A stretch of DNA of 64,000 nucleotides from Helicoverpa zea (GCF_022581195.2 NC_061482.1:10974001-11038000); one strand, 5' to 3'; shown: positions 1-10,723, counted from the stretch's first letter. Notes: generated from the letters alone by a model not told the origin. Numbers and translations: made by a program.

Positions 1-202
1 ATTAAAAAATATATCTTGACTTGTTGAGTAGTGGATCAGCGACAAAACTGTGAGACCGAATGCCACGAGCATTATGTTCGACACTCTTGGATAAAATGTA
101 GCATTCTCTCGTTGTGCATTTTATATTTTACGAACGGAGAATAATAAAAAACTTAATACAGTTTTGCAATTTATTTATTGATGTATTTATTGTCGGTAGG
201 TT
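1..202. other. window start, 3' flank of first gene
   Basis: AT-rich sequence downstream of the first minus-strand terminal exon. It contains further TTTATT hexamers (AATAAA on the minus strand, for example 185-190) that could serve as extra polyadenylation signals. No reading frame or recognised repeat is seen here. Confidence 0.4.
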
Positions 203-208
203 TTTATT
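203..208 (-). terminator. polyadenylation signal overlapping stop codon
   Basis: TTTATT on the plus strand reads AATAAA on the minus strand and overlaps the TAA stop (204-206) of the terminal exon. Confidence 0.5.
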
Positions 209-487
209 GTTGTTGTTTGAGTTTGCTCTCTAATTCCTCGAATTTCTTATCTGTAATAAATGTTGGCATGTATACGTTTCGTGGAGGACAGCAACAGTTG
301 CCTTCAGTGTTACTCCGTCTACTCCTGCCACCCCTAACCCTTGATAATATATCTTTTGTGGTCCCCTCAGATTGCTCTAATTTTGTCAAATCTTCTCGAA
401 ACTCTTTCAAGTTCTCGTCTTTTATAACTCCTCGCATACTCAGGAAGTCAGCCATATCTTTGTTGATTTTGAATTCAACAACACATT
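204..487 (-). CDS. terminal exon of unnamed small gene (CCCPP motif)
   Basis: A minus-strand open frame that looks like the last exon of a gene. A good splice acceptor (TATCATTTTTCAG) ends at 488, so the exon starts at 487, entered in phase 1 (one base supplied by the previous exon). It encodes about 94 residues: a charged, probably helical first half (EFKINKDMADFL, then LKEFREDLTKLEQ), a basic stretch RGGRSRR, the cysteine cluster CCCPPRN, and a charged end finishing KLKQQQ. The TAA stop overlaps the AATAAA signal, giving an almost absent 3' UTR. The open frame runs on upstream to 551, but that part lies in a dispersed repeat and is better read as intron. Upstream exons were not found. I do not recognise the family. 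It could also be a gene remnant. Confidence 0.5.
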
Positions 488-522
488 CTGAAAAATGATA
501 TCCCATTAGTGATTTGTTGTAT

Positions 523-592
523 ACTAGAAGTTTTCCGGCGGTTTCACCCACGTCCCGTGGGAACTACTGCATATACCGTGATAAAATATAGA
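523..592 (+). repeat. truncated copy of the CCGCGGTTTCACCCGCGTCC repeat
   Basis: Matches the start of the repeat seen in full at 6017 and 24846: TTTCACCC.CGTCCCGTGGGA, a short gap, then GATAAAATATAG. It is diverged and cut off after about 70 bases. Confidence 0.75.
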
Positions 593-998
593 GTGTAGAT
601 GCAGTATTTTCGAAGCCTTTAATACAAACCAACAAACAAAAAATGTGTTCTGTTTATTATAGAAGAAGTTCTTTACAAAAAAATAATTAAGGTGGAAAAT
701 ATTTTTAAAAACAAAACTTTGTTAATTTCATTTAATTTCTACAATGAGAAACTTGAGTAGACTATGTAGTTTATTTGTAAAAATACAATAGGTACCTACT
801 CCAATACTGGGTCATGTAATTTATGTCCCTCAAGGTTATTATAAAACTACGCTCGACAGCAAACAAAGAATTCTAACTTTTGATTGAAGTCTGCTTTCAG
901 CAAACAATTTGAAGTGAACAAGACTTTTATAGGAATTGAATTAGTTTAGCAGAGCGATGAAAACGTATGTAGTATTTAATCACACAGCATCACATCAG
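593..998. other. no feature seen
   Basis: AT-rich sequence between two repeats. It may be intron of the gene whose last exon lies at 204-487. No open frame with splice sites was found. Confidence 0.35.
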
Positions 999-1236
999 TC
1001 TGCGTCAGGATCGCTGTCACACCTCACCGATCCTCTCGAAATACATATGGAGTGTTGCTACCTAATTGCTTCCAGCTACCATTAGTTGCTACCAATTGCT
1101 ACCCTCGTGGTTTTGAAGATATTCAGCATCTAAAGGTCACAGCATTCTGATATCAGGATGGCTGTCACTTTTCCCAGTGTGAAGAAACGGTGCAAAAGTA
1201 TTGAGTTTTTGTTTGAGTTGCTACCTAATTGCTACC
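999..1236 (+). repeat. TTGCTACC-rich dispersed repeat, copy 1
   Basis: A 238-base unit that recurs at 19330-19575 in the same orientation. It starts TCTGCGTCAGGA, carries several copies of the octamer TTGCTACC near both ends, a central GATATCAGGATGGCTGTCAC, and AGTGTGAAGAAACGG. No open frame. The class is unknown; a non-autonomous transposon is likely. Confidence 0.8.
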
Positions 1237-1395
1237 CTCCAGAATTAAATTTTGGACCACATCGACTCCGTGGATAAAAATATATAAAAATGAGTTTTTG
1301 CGCCTTGAAAAAATAAATTAGCAAAGGAATTACTTAGGGATAGGAATTCGGAAATAAGAATAGAAATAGACAGCTACAGCCCACCACAAATATCA

Positions 1396-1635
1396 TCACG
1401 GCTTAGTTCCACAATTGAAAAGCATTCCACGGTTTGTACAGTCATCAAAAAAGGTTTTACCATTATGTGGAGGACAATCACAATCAAAAGATGGTGACTT
1501 CATGGGCAGGTTGTTTGATCTTCTGAAAAAGTATTCGATAGGTTGCTGAGGCATTGACCACGACCATCTATCCCAAGGCATTGATTGCTCCGACTCCAAG
1601 ATGATCGAATTAAAAATAATAACGACGCAAACGAC
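1396..1635 (-). CDS. signal-peptide/secreted cysteine peptide exon, unnamed
   Basis: Terminal exon on the minus strand. An acceptor (CTCTTAACAG) ends at 1636 and the exon opens in phase 0. It starts inside a hydrophobic stretch, VVCVVIIFNSIIL, which looks like the core of a signal peptide whose Met lies on a short upstream exon not found here. The mature part would be about 65 residues beginning ESEQSMPWDRWSW. It carries four cysteines in its C-terminal third (CDCPPHNGKTFFDDC, then NCGTKP) and ends with TGA. No AATAAA was found just downstream. It is likely a small secreted peptide of unknown role. It shares a C-x-CPP-x-N pattern with the exon at 204-487, too short to prove kinship. A chance frame is possible but the signal core next to the acceptor argues against it. 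Confidence 0.5.
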   Translation of the reverse strand, partial: VVCVVIIFNSIILESEQSMPWDRWSWSMPQQPIEYFFRRSNNLPMKSPSFDCDCPPHNGKTFFDDCTNRGMLFNCGTKP

Positions 1636-1898
1636 CTGTTAAGAGAAAGCTTTTATTATAAAAATTGAAAAATAACACATTTCAATAAGAAATAGATTCT
1701 GTATCTTGTACCCTAACCACCGATAGTTTGGACCTTGTTTCCAAGGTTTGGTCCTTTTCCTAGGTGCTCATATATTTTTAATTTTTTAATATTAATATTT
1801 TAAGATATATGCGAAGCAAATTAAGGCAAATTATAATAAATTAATTAAGGAAACAAAAAATAAATAAAAGTAATAAAATTTTATTCATCACAATAACG

Positions 1899-1904
1899 TT
1901 TATT
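1899..1904 (-). terminator. polyadenylation signal
   Basis: AATAAA on the minus strand, 35 bases after the TGA stop at 1939-1941; a second copy lies at 1880-1885. Confidence 0.5.
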
Positions 1905-1938
1905 CATGTGAAGTAAACATTAATATCAAATGCATCAT

Positions 1939-2352
1939 TCAATTAAAACGTAAAAGGATTATTCCAAAAATGAGCAAAAATATTATAACACCTAAATTAC
2001 TATTTTTTAAATTAATTTTGCATATTATTTCTGTACTGGAATGATAAAAATCTTTATGCTCAATATTCATTCCAGTTTTCCATTCATGTTGAGTTGCAAA
2101 ACCACAAACGTTTCGATCCTGTATTTCGATAACCGTTTTTCATCAAATAGTTGAAATATCAACGTCATATTCCCTTTGACGAATACGCATAATATAAATG
2201 TTTCCATAATTATCTTTCAGATATATTTTTTTATCTTGCAAAAATTGCTCGCCGTTACAAATGGTTATGTACATTATCGTTTTAAGGTGAATTTTTATAT
2301 TATTTATTTGGCTGACAGCCAGATACAGACCAATTTTTACGACTGTGTCAAG
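1939..2352 (-). pseudogene. tail-anchored membrane protein frame with two in-frame stops
   Basis: Reading the minus strand from 2352, one frame stays open for 69 codons, meets TGA TGA at 2145-2140, then continues in the same frame for 66 codons to a TGA at 1939. The two halves look like parts of one protein: a charged soluble part (including GEQFLQDKKIYLKDNYG and MRIRQREYDVD), then CGFATQHEW, then a single C-terminal membrane segment LGVIIFLLIFGIILL with RFN after it. An AATAAA follows 35 bases on. This suits an ectodomain with a C-terminal anchor. The double stop suggests a decayed gene, though an unseen splice cannot be excluded (a 45-base intron would be too short). A weak acceptor-like ACAG lies at 2344-2341. 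The family is not recognised; host or old viral origin are both open. Confidence 0.4.
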
Positions 2353-2411
2353 TTATTTTTTATGACGAATTTTAAAACCACTTATTAATAATCATGCTTA
2401 TAATAGAACAT

Positions 2412-2417
2412 TTTATT
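2412..2417 (-). terminator. polyadenylation signal
   Basis: AATAAA on the minus strand, five bases after the TAA stop of the mucin-like gene at 2423-2425. Confidence 0.6.
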
Positions 2418-2422
2418 TGTAG

Positions 2423-3791
2423 TTACCCACTTTTTGTATAAAAGAAATTATTATCAAAGGTTTTGTCATCAAAGTGTTTGTCATCGAAGTTTTTGTCATC
2501 AAAGTTCTGGTCATCAAAGTTTTGGTCATCAAAGTTTTCGTCATCAAAGTTTTCGTCATCAAAGTATTTGTCATCAATATTTTTGTCATCAAAGTCTTTT
2601 TTAACGAAACGATCTTCTGAGATCTTTGGGTAATATTTGTCATCGAAATCTTTATCGAAGTTAATACTATCATTATGTTTTGTATTTTTTTCTTTTCTAA
2701 GTACATACGCGTCGGGACCAGAATACTCATGGTAATACTGGTAATATTCTACACTATCTTTGATGTTCTTTTCTTCATAGAATAGAGGTCGTGTTGTCCG
2801 GTTTGTCACTTCGTGTTTCGCACGCATTTCCAGGAGCATGCAACTGCCAGGAGGATCGTCTATGCAATCTGCAATAGTGGGTTTTGTGCTCGTAGTGGAA
2901 GATTTATCAGTAATGGCGATAGATTCTTCAGTAACAGTGATAGATTCTTCAGAAATAGTGGGAGGAGGGAGTGCACCTTGCCTTTTCTTTAAACGTTTCA
3001 AACAAACATCGGGTGGGTAATAAGGGCAACGTACAATGGGAACGGTCGTCGTAGTAGTAGTAGTTGTAGTAGGCGCTTCAGTGGTGGTTGTAGTGGTAGG
3101 AGCTTCTGTAGTAGTAGTAGTAGTTGTAGTAGTAGGTGCTTCAGTTGTAGTAGTAGTAGTAGTTGTTGTTGTGGTAGGAGCTTCTGTAGTAGTAGTAGTT
3201 GTAGTGGTAGGTGCTTCAGTTGTAGTAGTAGTAGTTGTTGTAGTAGTAGGAGCTTCAGTTGTAGTAGTAGTAGTAGTAGTGGTAGGCGCTTCAGTTGTAG
3301 TAGTAGTAGTCGTAGTGGTAGTCGTAGTAGTCGTAGTTGTAGTAGTATCAACTACATTCAAAGTAATACATGCAGTCTGAGTGGTTCTAGCAGGCCTAGA
3401 AGTCTTTTTTTTAAATGGACCTTTATTCTCTCCGAAAATACGTTTGTAAGCGTCTCTTCCTTTTCTTCCAATGAATAGAGGGAACTGGAAACCGATGTTA
3501 CCGCCGGCATTTCCCTTGCACCCGCCATCACACAGTTTATACGGAGCCGTGAACATTACTAATCCAGGTGTCTCTGGTATTTCTAAAATGAATTTATCAC
3601 ACAATAGTTAAACTCCATAGCACACTATCACTTCATTTACCTTGCGATTAACTAAATAAGACAACTTACTCTCTCCATTAACCATTTTGCGGATAAATTG
3701 TTCCCCGTCCACGGCATTCTGAAAATGGTCGGCGATCTCGTCAATTACTTCTTTTTTCTGTATCGTGTTCCCAATTATAACTTGAAATGAA
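2423..3791 (-). CDS. threonine-rich mucin-like protein with acidic pentapeptide repeats (unnamed)
   Basis: Two exons on the minus strand fit by splice sites and frame: 3791-3670 (acceptor CTGTTTTTAG, donor GAGA|GTAAGT) and 3582-2423 (acceptor CATTTTAG), joined in phase 1 over an 87-base intron. Downstream order: a helical segment (IQKKEVIDEIADHFQNAVDG), a cysteine pair CDGGC, a lysine-rich stretch, then about 100 residues of T-runs broken by EAP, typical of O-glycosylated mucin domains. Next come two copies of C-x3-PP-x2-C (CPYYPPDVC and CIDDPPGSC), a Tyr/His-rich part (YYQYYHEYSG), and about ten NFDD[K/Q/E] pentads at the end. The protein is probably secreted. No start codon was found; an upstream exon may end at 3868 (donor AAAG|GTGAAA), but its frame is ambiguous. 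No known family is recognised. The neighbours are other small minus-strand genes. Confidence 0.6.
2458..2605 (-). repeat. 15-base coding minisatellite (NFDDK-type pentads)
   Basis: On the plus strand a 15-base unit close to TTTGTCATCAAAGTT recurs about ten times. On the minus strand it encodes the acidic/aromatic pentapeptides at the C-terminus of the mucin-like protein. Confidence 0.85.
3046..3350 (-). repeat. threonine-codon trinucleotide tract
   Basis: Imperfect (GTA/TTG/GTG)n on the plus strand, broken at intervals by AGGAGCTTC-like blocks. On the minus strand it encodes runs of 6-17 threonines separated by EAP. Such tracts often vary in length between individuals. Confidence 0.9.
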
Positions 3792-4029
3792 CTAAAAACA
3801 GTGTATATTTTTAGACACAAATAATCTTGCATCGTAATTGTCTAAACCATAGGAAAATGTTTTTCACCTTTCCTGTTTTAGCGATTTTTGTAGTAACAAC
3901 TCGATAACACACTGTGTGTTCCTTCACACGTTTTATGTTTGAATTCCTTATCGGTGGTTTACATGATTTATTGAATAAAAGTGTATCGTTGTAACAAATA
4001 AGTTCAATATAAATATAAAAATGTATCAT

Positions 4030-6016
4030 GTAGGATTGAAAATTAATAATACACTTCTAATTCTATTATTTCTAAACTAATGGCTCTTGAAACTATAAAA
4101 ACCAGATGTAATCTCCTAATGAACCGATATGGAAAGATTTCTCGAAATATCTTCTACTAAGATGGACGGTATCAGGAACGCGTTGTGATTGCAATTCGGT
4201 TCATTTGCGTACAAACTTAGCTATATCTTCAGTTTCCTTATTGTGATTCATTGTGTCGCCCAGCCATAGCGGCACATTGGCAAATATTTATGTACAACGA
4301 TTTATAACTGTCACTGACTACCAACTCTTTCCAATTGTTTCGAAGAGCATTGTATAAAAATAGTCGCCCAAGACACTGGCCTAGAGTAAGAAAATGATAA
4401 TAATATATCACCGACACCGAGATAAGTCATGTGTTTTTAAGTTTACAAGACATTTTGTGTAGAATAATATGCTACAATTTTGTTACAAGGTTTAGGTTGA
4501 ACTTGTTAGTTTGTATGGCTACTAAAATATGTATGTTGATGTGTTTCACTGCGGGGTATATAATATATGGTCTTGGGTATAATATGAGTACCTACTCATA
4601 TTTTATACATATCTTACCTTTTTTAAGCAAGTTTCTTCTTATAAGTAGGTAAACAAAGTACCTAACCGTCATGAATTCATTAATATTCTTTTTTTTTCCA
4701 AGACTTTTCCTGAAAATAAGTTATTTTGGATGTTTTCAATGATTTTATAGAAAAGCAAAGAGCAATTGTCTCAAGTACCTTCCATGATCAGACAATTTTC
4801 CAAGAAACAGATTCAAGAATATTCCTTATAATTCGGGAAAATATTCCAGAAGTTCATACACATAGATTACATAATTTCTTATTTTAGTTTTCAGCAAAAA
4901 AAAACTTGCATCTGTATTGATGTAGTCTGTTTTTATCATTATATAAATTTAGATCTGATGCAGTCTGCGTGAATTAGTTTGTAAGCGTCATTTATATCCG
5001 TTCTAACGTTTTGTAAGACCACTACATGTTGCAATGTTATCACATTGCAACCGATCAGTGTCGCTAAGATGAATCGACAGCCGCCTCATTTGTCATAACT
5101 GGTTGAATAATTCGGTTACAACCACGTACATACATGTGCCCATAGCTTGGTTCTCCAGTTTCATTTTGTCTACGGTATTGATGACGTCATACATCAAAGC
5201 ACGTCTGTCTACGTGTGGCCCAAACAAGTAATCACTTAGTACATTATCTGATAAATCTTAGTTCAAAAAGGGTGTTCGATGTCTCTGAGAGATTAAAAGT
5301 GAAGGTCGAAAAGGTTTGCATCGATTTATCCAGTTCAAAATCTAATTTGTGAAGTTTAAGGTGGCGAGAATTCATACGTAGAATGGAAGCCAAATATACC
5401 ACTCTATTCAGAATGCAATCTTAAGTGGTTTAACGATAATACCTTTGACGTCTAGAGGTGGAATTCCAGACTAGGAAATGTGCAACCGGTACAATTCCAT
5501 CACAGTTACCTTGTTTACAGCGACTCGGTGAAATTCCACAAAGAAATAATGTTATGTGAAATATTTATTCGGGTCGGTGGAAAGGTCATTTAATTTAATT
5601 CCATATTTGAATTTAATTGTTGAATTTTCGGAGTAAATTCCTAAATTCGCCCGACTATAGGAATGGTTTAGGAACGTAAACTGCAGGAGTTAATAATTCA
5701 TCTCCAGTTTGCTCTATTAATTAAATTTTTGGTGGTATTGTATTTGTTTGAGAGAAGTCGCTATCTGGTTAGCTGAGCTATTTGATTTGTCAGATAAATA
5801 TGGTGGAATTGCTTAACTACCTGAGCTTGGTATTTAATCAAAATGATTGGACGCGGTGAGGCAGGATTTTGTAAGTTCATTGTTTTAGTAAGGGGGGTAA
5901 GCTGGTGGAAATTTGACTATTGGTCAACATAAATATTCTAAACATAATTAGGGTGTTTTGTTGACCACCCTCACCCGTTTGACATTTATGTTTGGTTTCA
6001 AATGTATTTATTCAAT
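4030..6016. other. intergenic, nothing recognised
   Basis: AT-rich DNA between the mucin-like gene and the first full dispersed repeat. It may contain the promoter or 5' exons of the mucin-like gene, but no signal-peptide exon or convincing splice donor was identified. Confidence 0.4.
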
Positions 6017-6211
6017 ACTAGCCGTTTTCCCGCGGTTTCACCCGCGTCCCGTGCGAGCTAATGCCCGCACCGGGATAAAATATAGTCTATGTTAATATAG
6101 CTTTCTAATGGTGAAAGAATATTTAAAATCGGTCCAGTAGTTTTTGAGTTTATCCATTACAACCAAACAAACAAACAAACAAAGTTTTCCTCTTTATAAA
6201 GTTAGTATAGA
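6017..6211 (+). repeat. LINE/SINE-tail dispersed repeat, copy A
   Basis: Starts ACTAGCCGTTTTCCCGCGG, contains GGGATAAAATATAG and CCATTACAACCAAACAAAC (with an expanded CAAA run), and ends CCTCTTTATAAAGTTAGTATAGA. A near-identical copy lies at 24846-25042 and an inverted one at 32935-33135. This arrangement is common in lepidopteran genomes and resembles the 3' end of an RTE-type LINE or a SINE derived from it; the exact family is an inference. Confidence 0.85.
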
Positions 6212-9200
6212 TTGGAAAGAGTTACTTTTGACTGGCATAGTGTCATATTTATATATGTTATCTTAAAATTAATTTTGTGCCCTACGAAAATAATGATAAA
6301 GAATTACGCTTACATGTACCACGATTAGATAATGCATCAGAAGTCTTGACCTTTATTCTATTATTATGTAGCCCGTTGTTAATTCTGTCTACTAATACTA
6401 TATCAAAGCTAACAAATTGTTCACCTGCACTTTATCAACCTTGGGAAAGATCCATGCAACGCTCATTTCGCATTCCAAAACATACATTGCTTATAGCACT
6501 AGTTAGGTCGCAATTACTAACAATAGATCTTTACATATATAGTATAGGTGCATAAGTATGTGAAATCATTTGTGCTAAGTCTGACGGAATATATTTTACG
6601 AAATGGGCCAAAAAATATCTTCATAACACATGTAAGGACCCATTTTTAAGCCCAAAAAAGAGGGGCTTTGCTATCTGATTTGGATGCGTTTTAGTTTTGG
6701 ACAGATATTTCAGCGGATTGAGAGCGCTTGAAATCTACATTATAGACTCTGTCTTTTAAAAGTTATTAGTTAGTGATATTGTCAACACAGCGGTAGGAAT
6801 TGCGTTATGACTGTGAATAATCATCTGCGTGGTTTTTCCACATAGTGAATATGCAGTCTCTATTACTACTCGTATAATGAGCACGTCTTTGTATGACCAA
6901 AAAAACTATATAACAATGCTTTCCAAATAATGTTGTAATCTGATTTAGGTATTATGATGTCTTGATTCAAACCTTTTTATTTTGGGAGCGATAACAGATA
7001 TTGACATTATGACATATGCGCCGTAATAAAATATAATATATAAAATATTTATTTATAAATTAAATTTACCGATGATGATTGTTGCACTATAGATGATAAT
7101 CTCCTGTACCTAGTCCCAAATGAACTTTGGACGTCATTGTCAAAATTAGTTTTAGTAGCTTACAATTTTATTGCCAAAACAATGAGCACAATTCTTCTTC
7201 ATGCCCTGTTCTCAATTTTATTAAGGGTTTGCGCAATATGTTTTTCACTCCCATTCCTCTGTGTCACTAACAATAAATTTTCGACGTTTATTCTATTATG
7301 ATTAGGTTATAATTAATGGTGAAATAAACTGAAGTTAGTGTTGTCTATCGGCGCTGTAACAAGAGCCACAGTTTGGCATAACAGTCGTAGTTAATAAGTT
7401 GATTGATGGCAACTATGCCGTGAAGAGCTGCCAACCAATCTTGTACTGACAAACTGATTTATATCGTCATCCTTATCCTTATACCTCTATTAACGAACAT
7501 GGCAAAGTTTCCGCCTGTCAGGTGCCACGCAGACTCCAAGACATTTTTTTTATTGTAAAACACAGACGTCATTAGAAATTCTCCGTTCTTCTCTTTTAAA
7601 TTGATGTCATAGCTAACATTTTGCCAAAACTTTATTTTAGTTCCCCATGAATATTACATAAAATTAAATTTACATAGACCAGCTGATTTTTTTTGAGTAC
7701 TTGTCAATGTATTTTTTAAATACTTACTTCAACTTTTACCTTTCTCCTTTCTTTATCCAATCCAAAGATATAAATTCGACGTAACCGATGATTAAAATGT
7801 ACCGAACTGCCAGATCGATCAATTATTCGGTCATTTATAAATTAATTGATGACCCTCGTCGGCACAAATGATGCAGATAGATGATGCACAGTCTCGCCAT
7901 CCAACACGGCTCACTAAAATTGACGATCGATATTACGCGGTGACAGTAATGTACCTGTGTATATTATAATTACGTGTCACGGGAATTGTAGGCGCATATA
8001 TCAGATAACTTATAAATATTATTAGGTATTGATCGTTTAGAGGTAGGTATGGTCAAAATTTTATATACTTTCCTCCTTTCAAGTAAGTGCGAATTAGTGG
8101 TCACTACCTCACACTTCACACTTTTCCGGCTATATTTAAATGTTTTACTGTTTAAGGCCGCGTTCATGATACTCTACATGCACTAAACATTTTGCAACAT
8201 TCCAAACTGCTCGTCGAAACACCCATTTAACAAAACTTAGTTATAGAGTTACTGTCGAATTTGAATGTGAACAACATTTAATGCAGATGTAAAACGTTGT
8301 AAGCTGAAACGAAAATGCACACTCGACAAGTTAGAGTGAATACACTAGTGCAGGGAAACAATTATCGAGACACCTATATAGTGAAGTAATTAAAACTGCA
8401 ACGGTATCGATGTCACAAATTGAGCGTTCTATTTTTAAACAGCGAGTACCCAATCGATGTCTGGGCTCCCTTGGTCATTGTAACATTTAATTATCTTCAA
8501 TTTGGCCGATTGCCTACTTTACCTGCTAGGTAGCCCAACGCGTTGGCCCACGCCCAAGCGATTACATTCACTGAACTGTCAAAGATAAGTTATTTTAGAT
8601 ACCTCGACATTGAAATTTTGCGGTGCGCCCACTGAGAGTATGTGTCACGCGATTGTGACATTGAACGTCTTGTGTTAAGAGCCATATTACTTGCTTCACG
8701 CGTCACGACAGAATACCGACACAGATACTTTATGCCCGAACAATTTCAAACAAATCATTTGCTATTGATGTTATTAGTCATCTCGTAACTATGACTGTCT
8801 ACATTAGCGTGATATCTATGGGCAATATTTTAAAGAGAAAGCGGCAATTTTGAGAGAAGATACAAATTAATAAATTGTTCCCTTCTAATTAAAATTTTTG
8901 AACGAATAGTCTTATTGTCCATAAATAATATTCATTATTCATTCATAAATCACTTTTATTAAGATATCAACGTGTAGATTTATTATTTTTAGTGAAGTTA
9001 ATGTTAGCCATTTATCTGGATATTTAGCTAATATACCTTATTTGTCATTGTCGGGAACGATTGGCCGGTTATTACCTACTGCTTCATATTAAACGGGAAA
9101 CAGACGTTCCCGCATAGTTTAGGGCTCTGCTTCATTTGTTAATATAATAAGTCTTTATTGTTTATTTGATTGTTATTTAATTAGAGTGTGGAATGTGATA

Positions 9201-9787
9201 TACAAATAGTTAAAGCTCAAACAGCACTTAAAGTTCTCTGATCGTTATTTCTTCTAGCGAAAACTCAGCAGGTGGCGAACTGTATGATGTTTTTCGTGAA
9301 ATATGAAATGGAGTGTGTGTCGGCCCGTGTGCATCAGTATATTTGGAATATCCATTAATTGAAGTATATGTAACGCTTACATGTTATATGATGTACATTG
9401 GTGAACCAGATTGAACACATGTAGTTGTATCAACACCGCAGTAAATCATCGCATGGTAGATATTTATGTTTAGTTCCCGTGTTTCGGCGTTATCTTCGAG
9501 GTCTCTGTGTGTTTTCATCGTGTAATGTGCATAATACCCTAACCGAGTACGTCCTCACGTGCATTAGCACACATGTACCATGTGTGTACAGTCTCCTTAC
9601 TGGAACCATGGAGCTCTTCAAACAGATCTGTACTCAATGGACTTAATATCTATTTCGCAAAGCTTGTTATTGTGACTGTCGCATTGCTTACAATCATGTT
9701 ATTTTTAAGACTTTAAGGCAACAAACAGATCAGTTCACAGATAAAGGGAGTACGCAAGCAAATGAAACCACTTAATTAACTTAAAGT
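6212..9787. other. intergenic, nothing recognised
   Basis: About 3.6 kb of AT-rich sequence with only short open frames and no exon with splice signals. It lies downstream of flightin. Confidence 0.45.
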
Positions 9788-9793
9788 TTTATT
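9788..9793 (-). terminator. flightin polyadenylation signal
   Basis: AATAAA on the minus strand, about 200 bases after the flightin TAG stop; the first canonical signal downstream. Confidence 0.55.
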
Positions 9794-9991
9794 GTCTTAC
9801 TCAAATAAGACAGATATTAAATTAGGAATGCGGACGGCTTCCGATCAGTGTTATTGTAATTTAGTAGAGTGTCGGCGGCGGCCTGATGCAGCTTCACGCC
9901 AACGTAATCCTGTAACATCGACATAAAGGTCACGCCGGCACTCCGGAGTGGGTCCGCTGTAGCGAGGTCAAGCGAGGGTGTTAGAGCGAAG

Positions 9992-10723
9992 CTAGATGGA
10001 GACGGTGTTAAATCCGAGTCTGGAATACTTCCTCGAGATGAGGGACTTGCTATGGTAGCGCTGGAACCTGGCGCCCGTTGATATGTGGCGGAGGAGGGAC
10101 GAATCTTTGGAGGTCTTTTGGCTGTAGCTGGAGCCCTTGGCGAGGTAGGTGCGGAGCATGCGCTCGCCCCAGGTCTGCGCGCGCGGCCGCTCCACGGGCA
10201 GCCCCTTGTTCCGCCGGTCCAGGTAGTTGATCACGTCGTTGTAGTAGTTGTGCTGGTAGTCGTACAGGTAGTTGTATTGCAGGAATCTGGGCCTGCAACG
10301 TCACGCCAAGTCTTTACACATGTTTCGCTCTAAATACACACTAACTCATAATACAGAAATGTTTGTTTAGGATATTTCACTGAATATTCATAGGTTTCTT
10401 TTCATTCAGTTATGGTACTCATATTGAAATCTGGAAGATGTTTAGTATACCTACGACAGGAAGTTTAAGTTTTTCTTAACAATTGAATATGACCGAGTAT
10501 GTTTGATTAAACTAGAAGTAATGTAAACTTTTGATCACCTGATCCAGTGCTTAAATACTAGTTTCTTAGGTTCAGTTCCCATGACGGTGTTCTCGGGCGC
10601 CGGGGGCTCGGCCTCCTCCGGTTTGGCCGCCGCGGCAGTCTCGGCAGCTGATGCGGCGGGCTCGGCCGGCGCGGCCTCTGCCGGCGCTGGGGTTTCTTCT
10701 TCTACTACTTCATCGTCCCACAT
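9992..10723 (-). CDS. fln: flightin
   Basis: Flightin is a phosphoprotein of insect flight muscle that binds the myosin rod and sets thick-filament length and stiffness. Two coding exons on the minus strand: 10723-10539 (ATG at 10723, donor ATCAG|GTGATC) and 10292-9992 (acceptor GACGTTGCAG, TAG stop), joined in phase 2 across a 246-base intron; about 161 residues, close to the fly protein (about 182). The N-terminus is acidic and Ala/Pro/Glu-rich (MWDDEVVEEE, then A/P/E repeats to residue 45). The conserved WYR-type core begins WIRPRFLQYNYLYDY (from residue 60) and runs through NYYNDVINYLD to PRAQTWGERMLRTYL. The C-terminal part is Ser/Arg-rich, with Tyr in RFQRYHSKS. The exons are GC-rich against AT-rich flanks. 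An acceptor-like TTGATCCAG about 17 bases upstream of the ATG suggests a separate 5' untranslated exon. Confidence 0.93.

Noticed and set aside
2998..3351. Minus-strand Leu/Gln-rich frame
   Set aside because: Shifted reading of the same trinucleotide repeat.
3036..3380. Plus-strand frame of poly-valine
   Set aside because: It is the mirror of the threonine tract on the minus strand; the minus frame has splice sites and a stop with AATAAA.
10050..10333. Other frames over the second flightin exon
   Set aside because: They are Pro/Arg- or Val-rich shadows of a GC-rich exon; only one frame gives the flightin core.
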